A stretch of 64,000 nucleotides of DNA. It comes from Sinomonas atrocyanea. GTDB lineage: Bacteria > Actinomycetota > Actinomycetes > Actinomycetales > Micrococcaceae. Under the pieces are notes generated by a model. That model saw only the letters and a program-made list of their open reading frames with translations. It was not told the origin of the DNA and searched no databases. Shown here one piece after another: positions 51,259 through 59,711 of this stretch. The position numbers and the translations under genes were made by a program. Each line of letters opens with the position of its first letter. Position 1 is the stretch's first letter. The DNA lies in assembly GCF_030811715.1 (NCBI RefSeq), contig NZ_JAUSRH010000005.1, positions 221,432 to 285,431 on the forward strand. The letters run 5' to 3'.

Positions 51259-52269
51259 TCAGCCCTTGAGCGAGCCGGCGGCGATCCCCTCGATGAAGTA
51301 GCGCTGGCCGAACGCGAAGATGACCATCATCGGCAGGGTCACCAGCAGCGACGCGACCATCACGAACTGGTAGTCGCCGTGGCCGCCGGCGGTGGGCGAG
51401 TACATGGTCATCGCGTAGGCGATGCCGAGGGGCACGGTGTACCCGTGGGGGTCGCCGAAGTTGAGGTAGATGAGCGGGCCTGCGAAGTTGTTCCACGAGG
51501 CCTGGAACTCGAAGATGAACACGATGATCGCGCTCGGCAGCGCCAGCGGGAACGCGATCCGGCGGAAGAGCCCGAAGAACGAGCACCCGTCGATCCGGGC
51601 CGCCTCGAACAGGTCGCGTGGCAGCGAGAGGTAGAACTGCCGCATCAGGAAGATGTAGAAGGCCGACCCGAACAGCGTCCCGCCCCACAGGGGCACGGTG
51701 GTCCCGAGCCAGCCGAGGGTCTTCCAGATCAGGTAGTTGGGGATGAGCGTCACGGCGCCGGGCAGCATCATGGTGCCGAGCAGCACGCTGAAGAGCACGT
51801 TCTTCCCCGGGAACCTGAAGTAGGCGAAGCCGAAGGCGATGGCCGAGCTCGTGAGGGTGACGATGGTGGCCGCCGCGAGCGCGATGAAGACCGAGTTGAA
51901 GACCCAGCTGAGCAGGGGCAGCTGGTTCCAGACGTCCGCGTAGTTCTGGGGGGTGGGGGTCAGCGGGATCAGCCGGTTGTCGAACACCTCGCCGCGGGGC
52001 TTGAGGGAAGCGGCGAGCAGCCACGCGAACGGGTACATGAACGCCAGGGCGAAGCCGGTGAGGAGCACCCAGCGCAGGGTCTGCCCGAGCCGCCGGAGTG
52101 TCCGGCTGCGGCGGTCGGCAACGGGGCCGGGGACAGGCGGGCGCGGGGCTGCCGGGCGATCTGGAGTGCCCGGGACCGGTCCGCGGGCGGCGACGAGGGG
52201 CGCGGCCGCCGCGGAGGAGGACGGGTCGTCGGCCGCGGTGGGTTCGAGGCCGGGGTTGGCGTTGGTCAC
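51259..52269 (-). CDS. ABC sugar importer 2, permease (MalG-type)
   Basis: A 336-residue permease with an unusually long Pro/Ala-rich cytoplasmic N-terminus (about 70 residues) before six helices. The helix 1 TLRWVLLTGFALAFMYPFAWLLAASLKPRGEVF and the EAA loop DLFEAARIDGCSFFGLFRRIAFP near residues 225-250 identify the MalG group. GTG start overlaps the stop of the MalF-type gene (GTGA). No ATPase gene lies in this unit, as in the first importer, so a shared ATPase is expected. Last gene of the operon. Confidence 0.9.
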   Translation of the reverse strand: MTNANPGLEPTAADDPSSSAAAAPLVAARGPVPGTPDRPAAPRPPVPGPVADRRSRTLRRLGQTLRWVLLTGFALAFMYPFAWLLAASLKPRGEVFDNRLIPLTPTPQNYADVWNQLPLLSWVFNSVFIALAAATIVTLTSSAIAFGFAYFRFPGKNVLFSVLLGTMMLPGAVTLIPNYLIWKTLGWLGTTVPLWGGTLFGSAFYIFLMRQFYLSLPRDLFEAARIDGCSFFGLFRRIAFPLALPSAIIVFIFEFQASWNNFAGPLIYLNFGDPHGYTVPLGIAYAMTMYSPTAGGHGDYQFVMVASLLVTLPMMVIFAFGQRYFIEGIAAGSLKG

Positions 52270-53240
52270 GGGCGGTCGTTCCCCTCGTAGTGGACGAACC
52301 GGTTGCCGACCTTGATCTGGATCACCGTGATGACCATGATGATCGCGAACAGCAGCCAGGCCATCGCGGCCGCCGGGCCGAAGTTGAACTGCTGGAAGGC
52401 CTGCTGGTACAGGTACACGCCGTAGAAGCGGGCCGCGTCGGGCACGGACGAGTTCCCGTCCCGGTAGAACAGCAGGTACGCCTGGTCGAACACCTGCAGC
52501 GCCGCGATCGTGTTGACGATGACGAGGAAGAACAGCGTCGGGGAGATCATCGGGATCGTGATGTGGAAGAACTGCTGGACCCGGTTCGCGCCGTCCGTCG
52601 CGGCCGCCTCGTACAGCTCCCGCGGCACGGCCTGGAGCGCCGCGAGCAGGATCACGGTGGTGCCCCCCACGCCCCACAGGCTCATCAGCACGATCGATGG
52701 CTTCATCCAGGCCGGGTCCGCGAGCCACTGCGGCCCGACGATGCCGAAGAGGCCGAGGAACTTGTTGACGGCCCCGCTGTTGCCGTTGAGCAGCAGCAGG
52801 AAGACGGCGGCCGTGGCGACCCCGGGCGTCATCTTGGGCAGGAAGTAGACCACCCGGAAGAAGCCGGAGGCCCGCTTCACCCCGTTCAGGAGCGAGGCCA
52901 GCAGGAGCGCGAACGCGATGTCGAGGGGGACGGCCATCGCGGCGTAGATGAACGTGTTCCCGAGCGAGGCGAGGACATTCGGGTCCTGCACAAGCCGGGT
53001 GTAGTTCTCGACGCCGGCCGGGCTGCTGGCGCCCGTGGCGAGGTCGAAGTTCTGGAACGAGAGGACCAGGCTCCAGCTCATCGAGATCACCGTGAAGATG
53101 AGCAGCCCTGCGATCCACGGCGCGATGAAGAGGTAGCCGGCGGCCGACTCCCGGAGGTTGTACTTCCTCCTCCGGCCCGGTCGACCCCCGCGCGCGGCGC
53201 GGGGGGCCCCGGGTGTCCGGCCGCTCGTCTCTGCGGTCAT
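52266..53240 (-). CDS. ABC sugar importer 2, permease (MalF-type)
   Basis: A 324-residue permease. After a basic N-terminus (GRPGRRRKYNLRESAAGY) come six helices with LFIAPWIAGLLIFTVISMSWSLVLSFQNFD, and the EAA loop ELYEAAATDGANRVQQFFHITIPMISPT near residues 215-240. FDQAYLLFYRDGNSS is typical for the family. The ATG shares one base with the stop of the upstream binding-protein gene (TGATG), so synthesis of the three parts is coupled. Sugar specificity cannot be read from the sequence; no glycosidase gene is adjacent. Confidence 0.9.
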   Translation of the reverse strand: MTAETSGRTPGAPRAARGGRPGRRRKYNLRESAAGYLFIAPWIAGLLIFTVISMSWSLVLSFQNFDLATGASSPAGVENYTRLVQDPNVLASLGNTFIYAAMAVPLDIAFALLLASLLNGVKRASGFFRVVYFLPKMTPGVATAAVFLLLLNGNSGAVNKFLGLFGIVGPQWLADPAWMKPSIVLMSLWGVGGTTVILLAALQAVPRELYEAAATDGANRVQQFFHITIPMISPTLFFLVIVNTIAALQVFDQAYLLFYRDGNSSVPDAARFYGVYLYQQAFQQFNFGPAAAMAWLLFAIIMVITVIQIKVGNRFVHYEGNDRP

Positions 53241-54637
53241 CAGCCGTTCTTGCCGGCCGAGGTCTGCTGCCAGGCCCGCAGCGCCGTGGCCTGCGCGTCC
53301 TTGAGGGCGGTGGCCGGATCCTTCTCGCCGGAGAGCGCGACGGCGACGGCGTTGGAGAGCGCGTCCTTGATGGACGAGCCCGCAGGAGAGCTGCCGAAGG
53401 ACGCGGTGGTGTCCAGGGTCGAGTACGCGGTGCTGATCAGCTGGTCGAAGTCCGCGCTGCCCGAGGGCACCACGTGGGCGTCGCGCACGGCCTTGTCCGC
53501 GGCCGGGGAGCCGGTGAACAGGCCGGTGTTGATCGAGTTCTTCTCCTGGACGGTCTTGGCCCGGGCGTCGCCGGCCGCCTTCCACGCGTCCAGGGACGTG
53601 GCCTTGATGGCCCACGCGCAGGCGGCGGAGGGGTTCTTGGCCGCGGTCGGAATGGCGAGGGCGGTGCCGCCGGCGTAGCCGAGGGCCTTGCCGTCGGTGG
53701 TCTTGATGGGCACGCCGACCACGCTCACCTTGTCCTTGGTCGCGGAGAGCACGTTGATGTACCACTGCCCCCACGTCTGGGCGCCGACCTCGTTCTTCAC
53801 GTACTGGTTCTCGTTGCCGAAGGCGTCCATGGAGTCCTTGAAGGACTTGATGGCCGCGTACCCGCCCTGGGCGTCCATGAGCTTCTTCATCCAGGTCAGG
53901 GCCGTGACGTTGGCCGCGGCGTCAAGGGTCGGCTTGCCGTTGGCGTCCATGGCGCTCCCGCCGAAGACCTGCAGCCACAGGTCGGCCGATCCGGGGAGGT
54001 CGGCGTCGAACCCGATGACGGAGGGCTTGCCGCCCGAGGCCTTGTACATCTTCTGGGCGGCCGCGACGATCTGGTCCGGCTTGGACGTGTCGAGCTGGTC
54101 GGTGCTCACGCCGGCAGCCTGCATCACGTTCTTGTCCGCGATGACCATGGACGTCTGGAAGAACTGGGGGACCCCGTAGACCTTGCCGTGGTAGGTGACG
54201 CTCTTGGTGGCCGCCGGGTAGTACTGCGTCGCCGGGTCCACGCCCCACAGCGAATAGCAGGCGTCGAGGGGCTGGATGAGGCCCTTGTCCGCGAGGGTGG
54301 GGACGATGCTGCGGTCCACCTGGATGAGGTCCGGGACCTGGCCGGAGGCCGCCTGGGCGGAGAACTTCTGGGCGTCGAAGTTGGTGGTGTCCATGGTGAC
54401 GGTGGCGGGCGAGACGGCCTTCGTGGCCAGATCCGAGCGGGACTTGCCCACCTCGTCGGAGGGGTTGAACCCGCTGGTCTTGAGGCTGCCCGAGAGGTCC
54501 TTGCTGAAGGATCCCGCGCCGGCGGAGCCGCTGGGGGCGGCGCTGCCTCCGGACGCGGCGGGGTTGCATGCGGTGAGTGCCACGAGCACCGAGAGGGACA
54601 GCGCCGCGGCGCTGAGCTTGTTCCTGTGAGTCGACAT
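53240..54637 (-). CDS. ABC sugar importer 2, substrate-binding lipoprotein
   Basis: A 465-residue cluster-B binding protein. The lipobox LVALTACNP puts the lipidated Cys near residue 24. The mature chain begins with a Ser/Gly linker and shows DAQKFSAQAASGQVPDLIQVDRSIVPTLADKGLIQPLD near residue 90, YHGKVYGVPQFFQTSMVIADKNVMQAAGV near residue 150 and ALGYAGGTALAIPTAAKNPSAACAWAIKA. The N-terminal lobe differs from MalE types by lacking an early W-x-x-x-A block, so its ligand class is uncertain. First gene of the three-gene operon. Upstream lies a dyad at 54678-54714. Confidence 0.87.
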   Translation of the reverse strand: MSTHRNKLSAAALSLSVLVALTACNPAASGGSAAPSGSAGAGSFSKDLSGSLKTSGFNPSDEVGKSRSDLATKAVSPATVTMDTTNFDAQKFSAQAASGQVPDLIQVDRSIVPTLADKGLIQPLDACYSLWGVDPATQYYPAATKSVTYHGKVYGVPQFFQTSMVIADKNVMQAAGVSTDQLDTSKPDQIVAAAQKMYKASGGKPSVIGFDADLPGSADLWLQVFGGSAMDANGKPTLDAAANVTALTWMKKLMDAQGGYAAIKSFKDSMDAFGNENQYVKNEVGAQTWGQWYINVLSATKDKVSVVGVPIKTTDGKALGYAGGTALAIPTAAKNPSAACAWAIKATSLDAWKAAGDARAKTVQEKNSINTGLFTGSPAADKAVRDAHVVPSGSADFDQLISTAYSTLDTTASFGSSPAGSSIKDALSNAVAVALSGEKDPATALKDAQATALRAWQQTSAGKNG

Positions 54638-54677
54638 TGACGTCCTCTTCCTTCAAGCCCTTGAAGCCCCCGGGTGC

Positions 54678-54714
54678 GCAGGGGGACTTACGGAATTCCG
54701 GGTGTTCCCCCTGC
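54678..54714. promoter_or_regulatory. 37-base dyad upstream of sugar importer 2
   Basis: GCAGGGGGA (54678-54686) and TCCCCCTGC (54706-54714) flank a central perfect palindrome CGGAATTCCG (54691-54700), all sharing nearly the same centre. A smaller dyad CTTCAAG-ccc-TTGAAG (54651-54666) lies next to the start codon. No regulator gene is adjacent. Probably the operator of the importer; could also form an RNA hairpin. Confidence 0.5.
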
Positions 54715-54803
54715 CTGAGAACGAAGCCCCTTCTAAGGCGAAGGCTACAGAGGAGAAGCGGAGGAGTCCTGCACCCGGCCCGGCCGTGTCGGAAGCGGCC
54801 CGC

Positions 54804-54853
54804 TTGCCGGGCGCTGGACCGATCCCCTACAGTAGGCATACCCCTAGGGGTAT
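54804..54853 (+). promoter_or_regulatory. Promoter with CsoR-like palindromic operator
   Basis: TTGCCG (54804-54809) and TACAGT (54828-54833), 18-base spacer, followed by the perfect 16-base palindrome ATACCCCTAGGGGTAT at 54838-54853, which would cover the transcription start. G/C tracts flanked by TA steps of this sort are the known operator form of CsoR/CstR/RcnR-family repressors (copper, persulfide or nickel sensing). The first gene starts 23 bases later. No csoR gene is in the window. Confidence 0.7.
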
Positions 54854-54875
54854 CTGACGAACGAAGGAGAATCCC

Positions 54876-55046
54876 ATGTGCAGCCCCGCAACGTGCCCCA
54901 CCTGCGGCAAGGTGACCTGGACTGGCTGCGGCCAGCACGTCGACCAGGTGTTCGCGGACGTCCCCGAATCCCGCCGCTGCCCCGGCCACGACCAGGCTCC
55001 CGGCTCCGGCCCCGGCCTGCTGGGCACATTCCTCTCCTGGCGGTGA
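54876..55046 (+). CDS. Small Cys/His-rich zinc-ribbon-like protein (56 residues)
   Basis: Short ORF MCSPATCPTCGKVTWTGCGQ... of 56 residues. It has Cys at positions 2, 7, 10, 18 and 35 and His at 21 and 38; CPTCGK and the later GCGQH pattern form a treble-clef or zinc-ribbon-like site, followed by a Pro/Gly-rich tail. I recognise near-identical short proteins as widespread hypothetical ORFs in actinobacteria, with no assigned function. AAGGAGA lies five bases ahead of the ATG. It is the first gene behind a CsoR-like operator, so a role in handling copper or thiol stress is an inference. The stop overlaps the GTG of the membrane-protein gene (GTGA). Confidence 0.8.
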   Translation: MCSPATCPTCGKVTWTGCGQHVDQVFADVPESRRCPGHDQAPGSGPGLLGTFLSWR

Positions 55047-55642
55047 GCGGCCGGGAGCCGCACGCCTCCGCGTCCGACGCCGGCCCCCTCCTCGCGCTCC
55101 CGGCCGCCGGGCCGCGGGCCCTCCCCTCGAGGTGGTCGGTCCTGAGGACCTGGACGGGTGCCAGGCGGGCCGCCGCCGCGGCGGCAGCGGCCCTCGCGGC
55201 GGCCGCCCTGGTCTTCGCCAACGGCGCCTTCGATGCCGCCCCGTTCCCGGGTGCCCTCTGGACGGTCGCCCCCGTCTGGACGGTGGCCCTCGTGGCCGCC
55301 GGCTCGGCCGCGTTCGGGCTGCTCGTTGGCAGCCTCGTCATGGCCCCCATCGGGGCCGAGGCGACCGCGTGCGATGTCCGCGGGCCGCTGTTCGGGATGA
55401 CGGGCCTGCTGCTGGCCACGACGCAGAGCCGCTCGAGCCTGCTCGTCCAGCTGTTCGCGGGCCTGCCCCCGGACACGATCCGCGCCGTGGTCCAGCCCGC
55501 GGTGGGCGCCGCCGCCGTCGCGCTCATGGTGGCCGCGCTCTCGGCGCGATGCCGGCTCGAACGCGACGCCCTCGCGGATTCGGCTGGCACCCAAGCCTGC
55601 GCGACCTGCGCGCCGCTGTTCCCACACCGCCCGCACCCCTAG
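55043..55642 (+). CDS. Hypothetical membrane protein coupled to the small Cys-rich protein
   Basis: A 199-residue protein I do not recognise. After a polar N-terminal 45 residues there are three or four predicted helices (AAAAAAAALAAAALVFANGAF near residue 55, VALVAAGSAAFGLLVGSLVMAP near residue 85, MTGLLLA near 120, VVQPAVGAAAVALMVAALSA near 155) and a C-terminal tail with a CATCAPLF Cys pair plus His residues (PHRPHP). The GTG start overlaps the previous stop and codon third positions are strongly G/C, supporting a real gene. Overlapping frames on both strands are weaker. The Cys-x-x-Cys tail would suit metal or thiol chemistry. Confidence 0.6.
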   Translation: MSGREPHASASDAGPLLALPAAGPRALPSRWSVLRTWTGARRAAAAAAAALAAAALVFANGAFDAAPFPGALWTVAPVWTVALVAAGSAAFGLLVGSLVMAPIGAEATACDVRGPLFGMTGLLLATTQSRSSLLVQLFAGLPPDTIRAVVQPAVGAAAVALMVAALSARCRLERDALADSAGTQACATCAPLFPHRPHP

Positions 55643-55678
55643 CCGCGAGCGCCCCCGGCGGGAACCCCGCCGGCGGCC

Positions 55679-56638
55679 CTACGGGATCTGCGGCGCCTGG
55701 GCCTTTGCGGCGAGCAGGCCGAGGAGGAGCCTGTCCCGCTCGGCCAGCACGGCACCCCAGTCGCGGCCCTCGAGCTCGGCGGCGACGCCCGCTGCCATCG
55801 TCGCGATGTAGTCGTCCGTCTCGGGGTACTCGCCCAGGTCCGCAGCCCACTCCCGCATGGCCGGCCCCAGATGCTCGAGGAAGTGGGTGATCCCGCCGTC
55901 CCCGCCCCCGGCGTGCATCGTGAGGAACGGCCCCAGCAGCGCCCATCGGAGGCCCGGGCCGTACGCGATCGCGGTGTCGATGTCCGCGACGCTCGCCACC
56001 CCGGTGCTGACCAGGTGGAACATCTCCCGCCAGAGGGCGTCCTGCAGGCGGTTGGCCACGTGCCCCGGGACCTCGCGGTTGATCCGGATGGGCTTCTTGC
56101 CGATCCCGGTGTAGAAGGCCAGCGCGCGGTCCACGCTCTCGAGTGCCGTCTGCGCCCCGCCGAGCACCTCGACGAGCGGAATGAGGTGCGGCGGGTTGAA
56201 CGGGTGCCCGAGCACGAGCCGCTCCGGATGCCGCATCCCCTGCTGCGCCTCCGAGACCAGCAGTCCCGAGGACGAGCTCGCGATGAGGACCTCCGCCCCG
56301 GCACCCTCTTCGATCTCGGCGAGGATGGCGCGCTTGAGCTCGAGCCGCTCGGGCCCGTTCTCCTGGACGAAGTCCGCACCACGGGCCGCCTCGGCGATCG
56401 AGGGTGCGAACGCAAGGCTGTCGTGGGGGGCGCCCGCGTCCCCGCCCACCGCCTCGGCGCCGAGGGCCGCGAGGGTGGGCCAGAACGCGTCGACGTGGGC
56501 GCGGAGCCGGTCCTCGGCACCCTCGGCAGGGTCCGAGGCCGCCACGCGGAAGCCGCGGGAGAGGTAGTAGGCGGCCCAGCTCGCGCCGATGGTGCCGGCG
56601 CCGATCACGGCGACCGTCCCCGGGATCGTGGGGGTCAT
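55679..56638 (-). CDS. 3-hydroxyacyl-CoA dehydrogenase family, L-carnitine dehydrogenase-like
   Basis: A 319-residue NAD-dependent dehydrogenase. The N-terminal fold shows AVIGAGTIGASWAAYYLSRGFRVAASDP; the catalytic segment reads SSSSGLLVSEAQQGMRHPERLVLGHPFNPPHLIPLVEV near residue 130 with the His near residue 150 and a Glu in PLVEV, and the C-terminal dimer domain has GHVANRLQDALWREMFHLV and GPGLRWALLGPFLTMHAGGGDGG. These last features match carnitine 3-dehydrogenase and lambda-crystallin (L-gulonate dehydrogenase) rather than fatty-acid FadB. AAGGACC is ahead of the ATG at 56638. It follows pntB by 17 bases on the same strand, so it may share its transcript. Confidence 0.85.
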   Translation of the reverse strand: MTPTIPGTVAVIGAGTIGASWAAYYLSRGFRVAASDPAEGAEDRLRAHVDAFWPTLAALGAEAVGGDAGAPHDSLAFAPSIAEAARGADFVQENGPERLELKRAILAEIEEGAGAEVLIASSSSGLLVSEAQQGMRHPERLVLGHPFNPPHLIPLVEVLGGAQTALESVDRALAFYTGIGKKPIRINREVPGHVANRLQDALWREMFHLVSTGVASVADIDTAIAYGPGLRWALLGPFLTMHAGGGDGGITHFLEHLGPAMREWAADLGEYPETDDYIATMAAGVAAELEGRDWGAVLAERDRLLLGLLAAKAQAPQIP

Positions 56639-56655
56639 TGCGGTCCTTCCATGGG

Positions 56656-58050
56656 TCAGAGCGCCTTCACGGCGCCGAGGACCTTGGTGAGGGAGTCCTT
56701 CGCGTCGCCGAACAGGAGGGCGGTCTTGGGGTCGTAGAGCAGCTCGTTCTCGATTCCGGCGAAGCCCGGCCGCATGGACCGCTTGAGGAAGACCACCTGC
56801 TTGGCGTCGGCGACCTCGAGGATCGGCATGCCGTAGATCGGCGAGCCGGGCGTGGACTTCGCCGCGGGATTGACCACGTCGTTCGCGCCCACCACGAGCG
56901 CGACGTCGGCCTGCCGGAACTCGCCGTTGACCTCGCTCATCTCCTTGAGCGACTCGTACGGCACGTTCGCCTCGGCCAGGAGGACGTTCATGTGCCCCGG
57001 CATGCGCCCTGCCACGGGATGGATCGCGAACTCGACGTCGATCCCCCGGGCCTCGAGGGCGCCCGCGAGCTCTGCCGCGGTGTGCTGGCCCTGCGCGACG
57101 GCGAGCCCGTACCCGGGGACGATGATGACCTTCTGCGCGTACCCGAGCAGCACGGCGACGTCCTCGGGGTTCGAGGAGCGCACGGGGCGGTCCGAGACGG
57201 CGGTGGAACCCGCCGTCGACCCTCCCCGGAACGCACCGAACATGATGTGCACGACGCTGCGGCCCATGGCGGCGGCCATGAGCCGGGTGAGGATCGTGCC
57301 GGACGCCCCGACGAGCGTGCCGGCGACGACGAGGAGCACGTTGCCGAGCACGAGGCCGCTCGCGGCGACGGCCAGCCCCGTGAACGCATTGAGCAGCGAG
57401 ATGACGATCGGCACGTCCGCACCGCCCACGGGCAGGACGAGGAGGACGCCGGCCACGAGCCCGAGGGCGAGGAGCACGACGGCGAGCGGCATCGAGCCCG
57501 TGGCGACCACGGCCCCGGCCGCGACGAGCGCAGCGAGCAGCACGGCGCCCATGAGCACGGGCAGGCCGAGGAAGGTGACGGGCCGGGTGGTCATGAGCTC
57601 CTGGAGCTTGGCGAACGTCACGGCCGAGCCGGCGAAGGAGACGGCGCCCACCAGGAGCGTGAAGACGATCGCGAGCCGCACCCAGCCGTCCCCGGGCCCG
57701 TCCGCGTGGGGCAGCTCGAGCAGTGCCACGAGGGCCGCCGCGCCGCCGCCCACGCCGTTGAAGAGGGCCACGAGCTGCGGCATCTGCGTCATCTTGACCC
57801 TGCGGGCGACGGGCGCCGCGACCGCCGCGCCCACCGCGATCGCGCCGAGGATCCATGGGATGTTCGCGAGCCGGCTCGAGAGGAACACGGTCACGAGGGC
57901 GATCGCGGCGCCGAGGGCGCCGACGAGGTTGCCGCGGCGGGCGTGCTTCGGCGAGGACAGGCCCTTGAGGGCCAGGATGAAGCAGACGGCCGCGGCGAGG
58001 TAGAGCAGGGCCGTCCACGTCGGGTCGAGGAGTGGCGCCAAGGCGGTCAC
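56656..58050 (-). CDS. pntB: NAD(P) transhydrogenase subunit beta
   Basis: A 464-residue membrane subunit of the proton-translocating transhydrogenase, which transfers hydride between NADH and NADP+ using the proton gradient. The first 270 residues hold about nine helices (CFILALKGLSSPKHARRGNLVG, TQMPQLVALFNGVGGGAAALVAL, SFAGSAVTFAKLQELM). The C-terminal domain III binds NADP: VIIVPGYGLAVAQGQHTAAELAGALEARGIDV, HPVAGRMPGHMNVLLAEANVPY, VGANDVVNPAA, GMPILEVADAKQVVFLKRSM. GTG 58050 overlaps the stop of the pntAB gene (GTGA). Confidence 0.94.
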   Translation of the reverse strand: MTALAPLLDPTWTALLYLAAAVCFILALKGLSSPKHARRGNLVGALGAAIALVTVFLSSRLANIPWILGAIAVGAAVAAPVARRVKMTQMPQLVALFNGVGGGAAALVALLELPHADGPGDGWVRLAIVFTLLVGAVSFAGSAVTFAKLQELMTTRPVTFLGLPVLMGAVLLAALVAAGAVVATGSMPLAVVLLALGLVAGVLLVLPVGGADVPIVISLLNAFTGLAVAASGLVLGNVLLVVAGTLVGASGTILTRLMAAAMGRSVVHIMFGAFRGGSTAGSTAVSDRPVRSSNPEDVAVLLGYAQKVIIVPGYGLAVAQGQHTAAELAGALEARGIDVEFAIHPVAGRMPGHMNVLLAEANVPYESLKEMSEVNGEFRQADVALVVGANDVVNPAAKSTPGSPIYGMPILEVADAKQVVFLKRSMRPGFAGIENELLYDPKTALLFGDAKDSLTKVLGAVKAL

Positions 58051-58355
58051 CGGGCCTCCTCCTTCGATCCGGGGGCCGGCCGCCGGCCCTTGAACATCTC
58101 GAGCATCCGGTCCGTCACCACGAACCCGCCCACGAGGTTGGCCGTGGCGAGCACCACGGCGAGCAGCGCCACCGCGAGCACCCACCCGTCCTCGGCCTGC
58201 CCCGCCACGACGATCGCGCCCACAAGGATGATCCCGTGGATCGCGTTGGCCCCGGACATGAGCGGGGTGTGCAGGATACTGGACACCTTCGAGACCACCT
58301 CGAAGCCCACGAACACCGCGAACACCAGGATCGTGAGCACCTCCACGCCGCCCAT
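58047..58355 (-). CDS. pntAB: NAD(P) transhydrogenase subunit alpha, membrane part
   Basis: A 102-residue membrane protein with three helices, equal to the C-terminal membrane domain of E. coli PntA that is split off in many bacteria. Marks: VFAVFVGFEVVSKVSSILHTPLMSGANAIHGIILVGA (helices 1-2) and VLATANLVGGFVVTDRMLEMF (helix 3, ending in the usual T-D-R-M-L-x-M-F). Start ATG shares a base with the pntAA stop (TGATG); its stop overlaps the pntB start. The split three-gene order (AA, AB, B) is usual in actinobacteria. Confidence 0.94.
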   Translation of the reverse strand: MGGVEVLTILVFAVFVGFEVVSKVSSILHTPLMSGANAIHGIILVGAIVVAGQAEDGWVLAVALLAVVLATANLVGGFVVTDRMLEMFKGRRPAPGSKEEAR

Positions 58356-59641
58356 CAGCCGGCCCCTTCCTCGATCTCGTCCGCGCCGCCCGGGGGGCCC
58401 TCCCGCCGTGCCGTGCCGGCGCCGACCGTGCTCCCGCCGGCGCCGCCGGCCGGTGCGGTGGCCGCAGCGGTGGCCGCAAGGGCAGCGAGCGCCTCCGCCG
58501 TCGGCTCGTGGCGCACCTCGCCCGCATGCGTCAGGCACGCGCCGGCCACCACCTCGTCGTCGAAGTCGGGGCTGATCTCGCCCCCGTCGCCGGGGCCGCG
58601 CGGGACGAGCAGCTCGATGAAATTGGCGACGTTCTTGGCGTACAGGCGCGAGGCGTCCGCCGGCATGGTCGAGGCGGCGTCCTTGAGTCCGACCACGGTG
58701 ACCGCGCCGGCGCCATCCGCCGTCGGCACGGCCACGTCCTCACCGGGGACGGAACCCTCCACATTGCCGCCGGACTCGGCGGCCATGTCCACGACCACGG
58801 AGCCGGGCCGCATCGCCGCGACCATGTCCCGCGTCACGAGCAGCGGCGCGCGGCGCCCGGGGACCGCAGCGGTGGTGATGAGCACGTCGGCATCCGCAAC
58901 GTGCGGTGCGAGGAGCCGGCGCTGGAGGGCGCCGCGGTCGGCGGAGAGCTCCCGGGCATACCCCCCGGCCGCCTGCATGGCCTCGGCGGAGTCGACGTCG
59001 AGGTGGACGAACGTTCCGCCCATCGAGGCGACCTCGTCCGCGGAGGCGGGGCGGATGTCGTTGGCGGAGACGCGCGCGCCGAGGCGCTTGGCGGTGCCGA
59101 TGGCCTGGAGGCCCGCGACCCCGGCACCGAGCACGAGCACCTTGGCCGGCGGGATCGTGCCGGCCGCGGTCATGTAGAGCGGGAAGAAGCGCGGGAGCCG
59201 GATCGCGGCCTCGAGCACGCAGCGGTAGCCGGTGACGAGGGCCTGCGAGGTGAGGGCGTCCATGGACTGCGCGCGCGAGATCCGCGGGACGAGCTCGAGC
59301 GCGAAGGCAGTCACGCGGGCGTCCGTGAGCGCGCGGACCGTCGGCAGCTCGGTGGACGGCGAGGCCAGTCCCACGGTGACGGTGCCCGGCCGGAGGGCCG
59401 CGGCGGTGGCCGGATGGAGCGGCCGGACGTGGGCCAGCAGGTCCACGGCGGCCAGATCGAGCGCGGGCACCACCTCTGCCCCGGCCTCGGCGTAGGCGGC
59501 GTCCGCGTGCCCGGCGGCCGCCCCGGCGCCGGACTCGACCGAGACGTCAAGCCCCTGGGCCAACAGCTGCCGCACCGTCTCGGGGGTCGCGGCCACGCGC
59601 CGCTCGCCGAGGAGGCGTTCTCTCGCGATGCCCACCCTCAC
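58355..59641 (-). CDS. pntAA: NAD(P) transhydrogenase subunit alpha, NAD-binding part
   Basis: The soluble domain I, 428 residues, related to alanine dehydrogenase. Visible: VGIARERLLGERRVAATPETVRQLLAQG, PRISRAQSMDALTSQA near residue 130, the NAD fold VLVLGAGVAGLQAIGTAKRLGARV near residue 165, and GSVVVDMAAESGGNVEGS. A Gly/Ala-rich C-terminal extension of about 45 residues is longer than usual. The GTG at 59641 is chosen because GGAGG lies seven bases upstream; another GTG two codons earlier is possible. It leads the pnt operon; the 70-base gap to the VOC gene may hold its promoter. Confidence 0.92.
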   Translation of the reverse strand: MRVGIARERLLGERRVAATPETVRQLLAQGLDVSVESGAGAAAGHADAAYAEAGAEVVPALDLAAVDLLAHVRPLHPATAAALRPGTVTVGLASPSTELPTVRALTDARVTAFALELVPRISRAQSMDALTSQALVTGYRCVLEAAIRLPRFFPLYMTAAGTIPPAKVLVLGAGVAGLQAIGTAKRLGARVSANDIRPASADEVASMGGTFVHLDVDSAEAMQAAGGYARELSADRGALQRRLLAPHVADADVLITTAAVPGRRAPLLVTRDMVAAMRPGSVVVDMAAESGGNVEGSVPGEDVAVPTADGAGAVTVVGLKDAASTMPADASRLYAKNVANFIELLVPRGPGDGGEISPDFDDEVVAGACLTHAGEVRHEPTAEALAALAATAAATAPAGGAGGSTVGAGTARREGPPGGADEIEEGAG

Positions 59642-59711
59642 GTGCACACCTCCGCTCCGGCGGCGCACCGTGGCCGCCTGAGCCAGAGTCTATGCGCCCC
59701 TGCGCCGGTGT

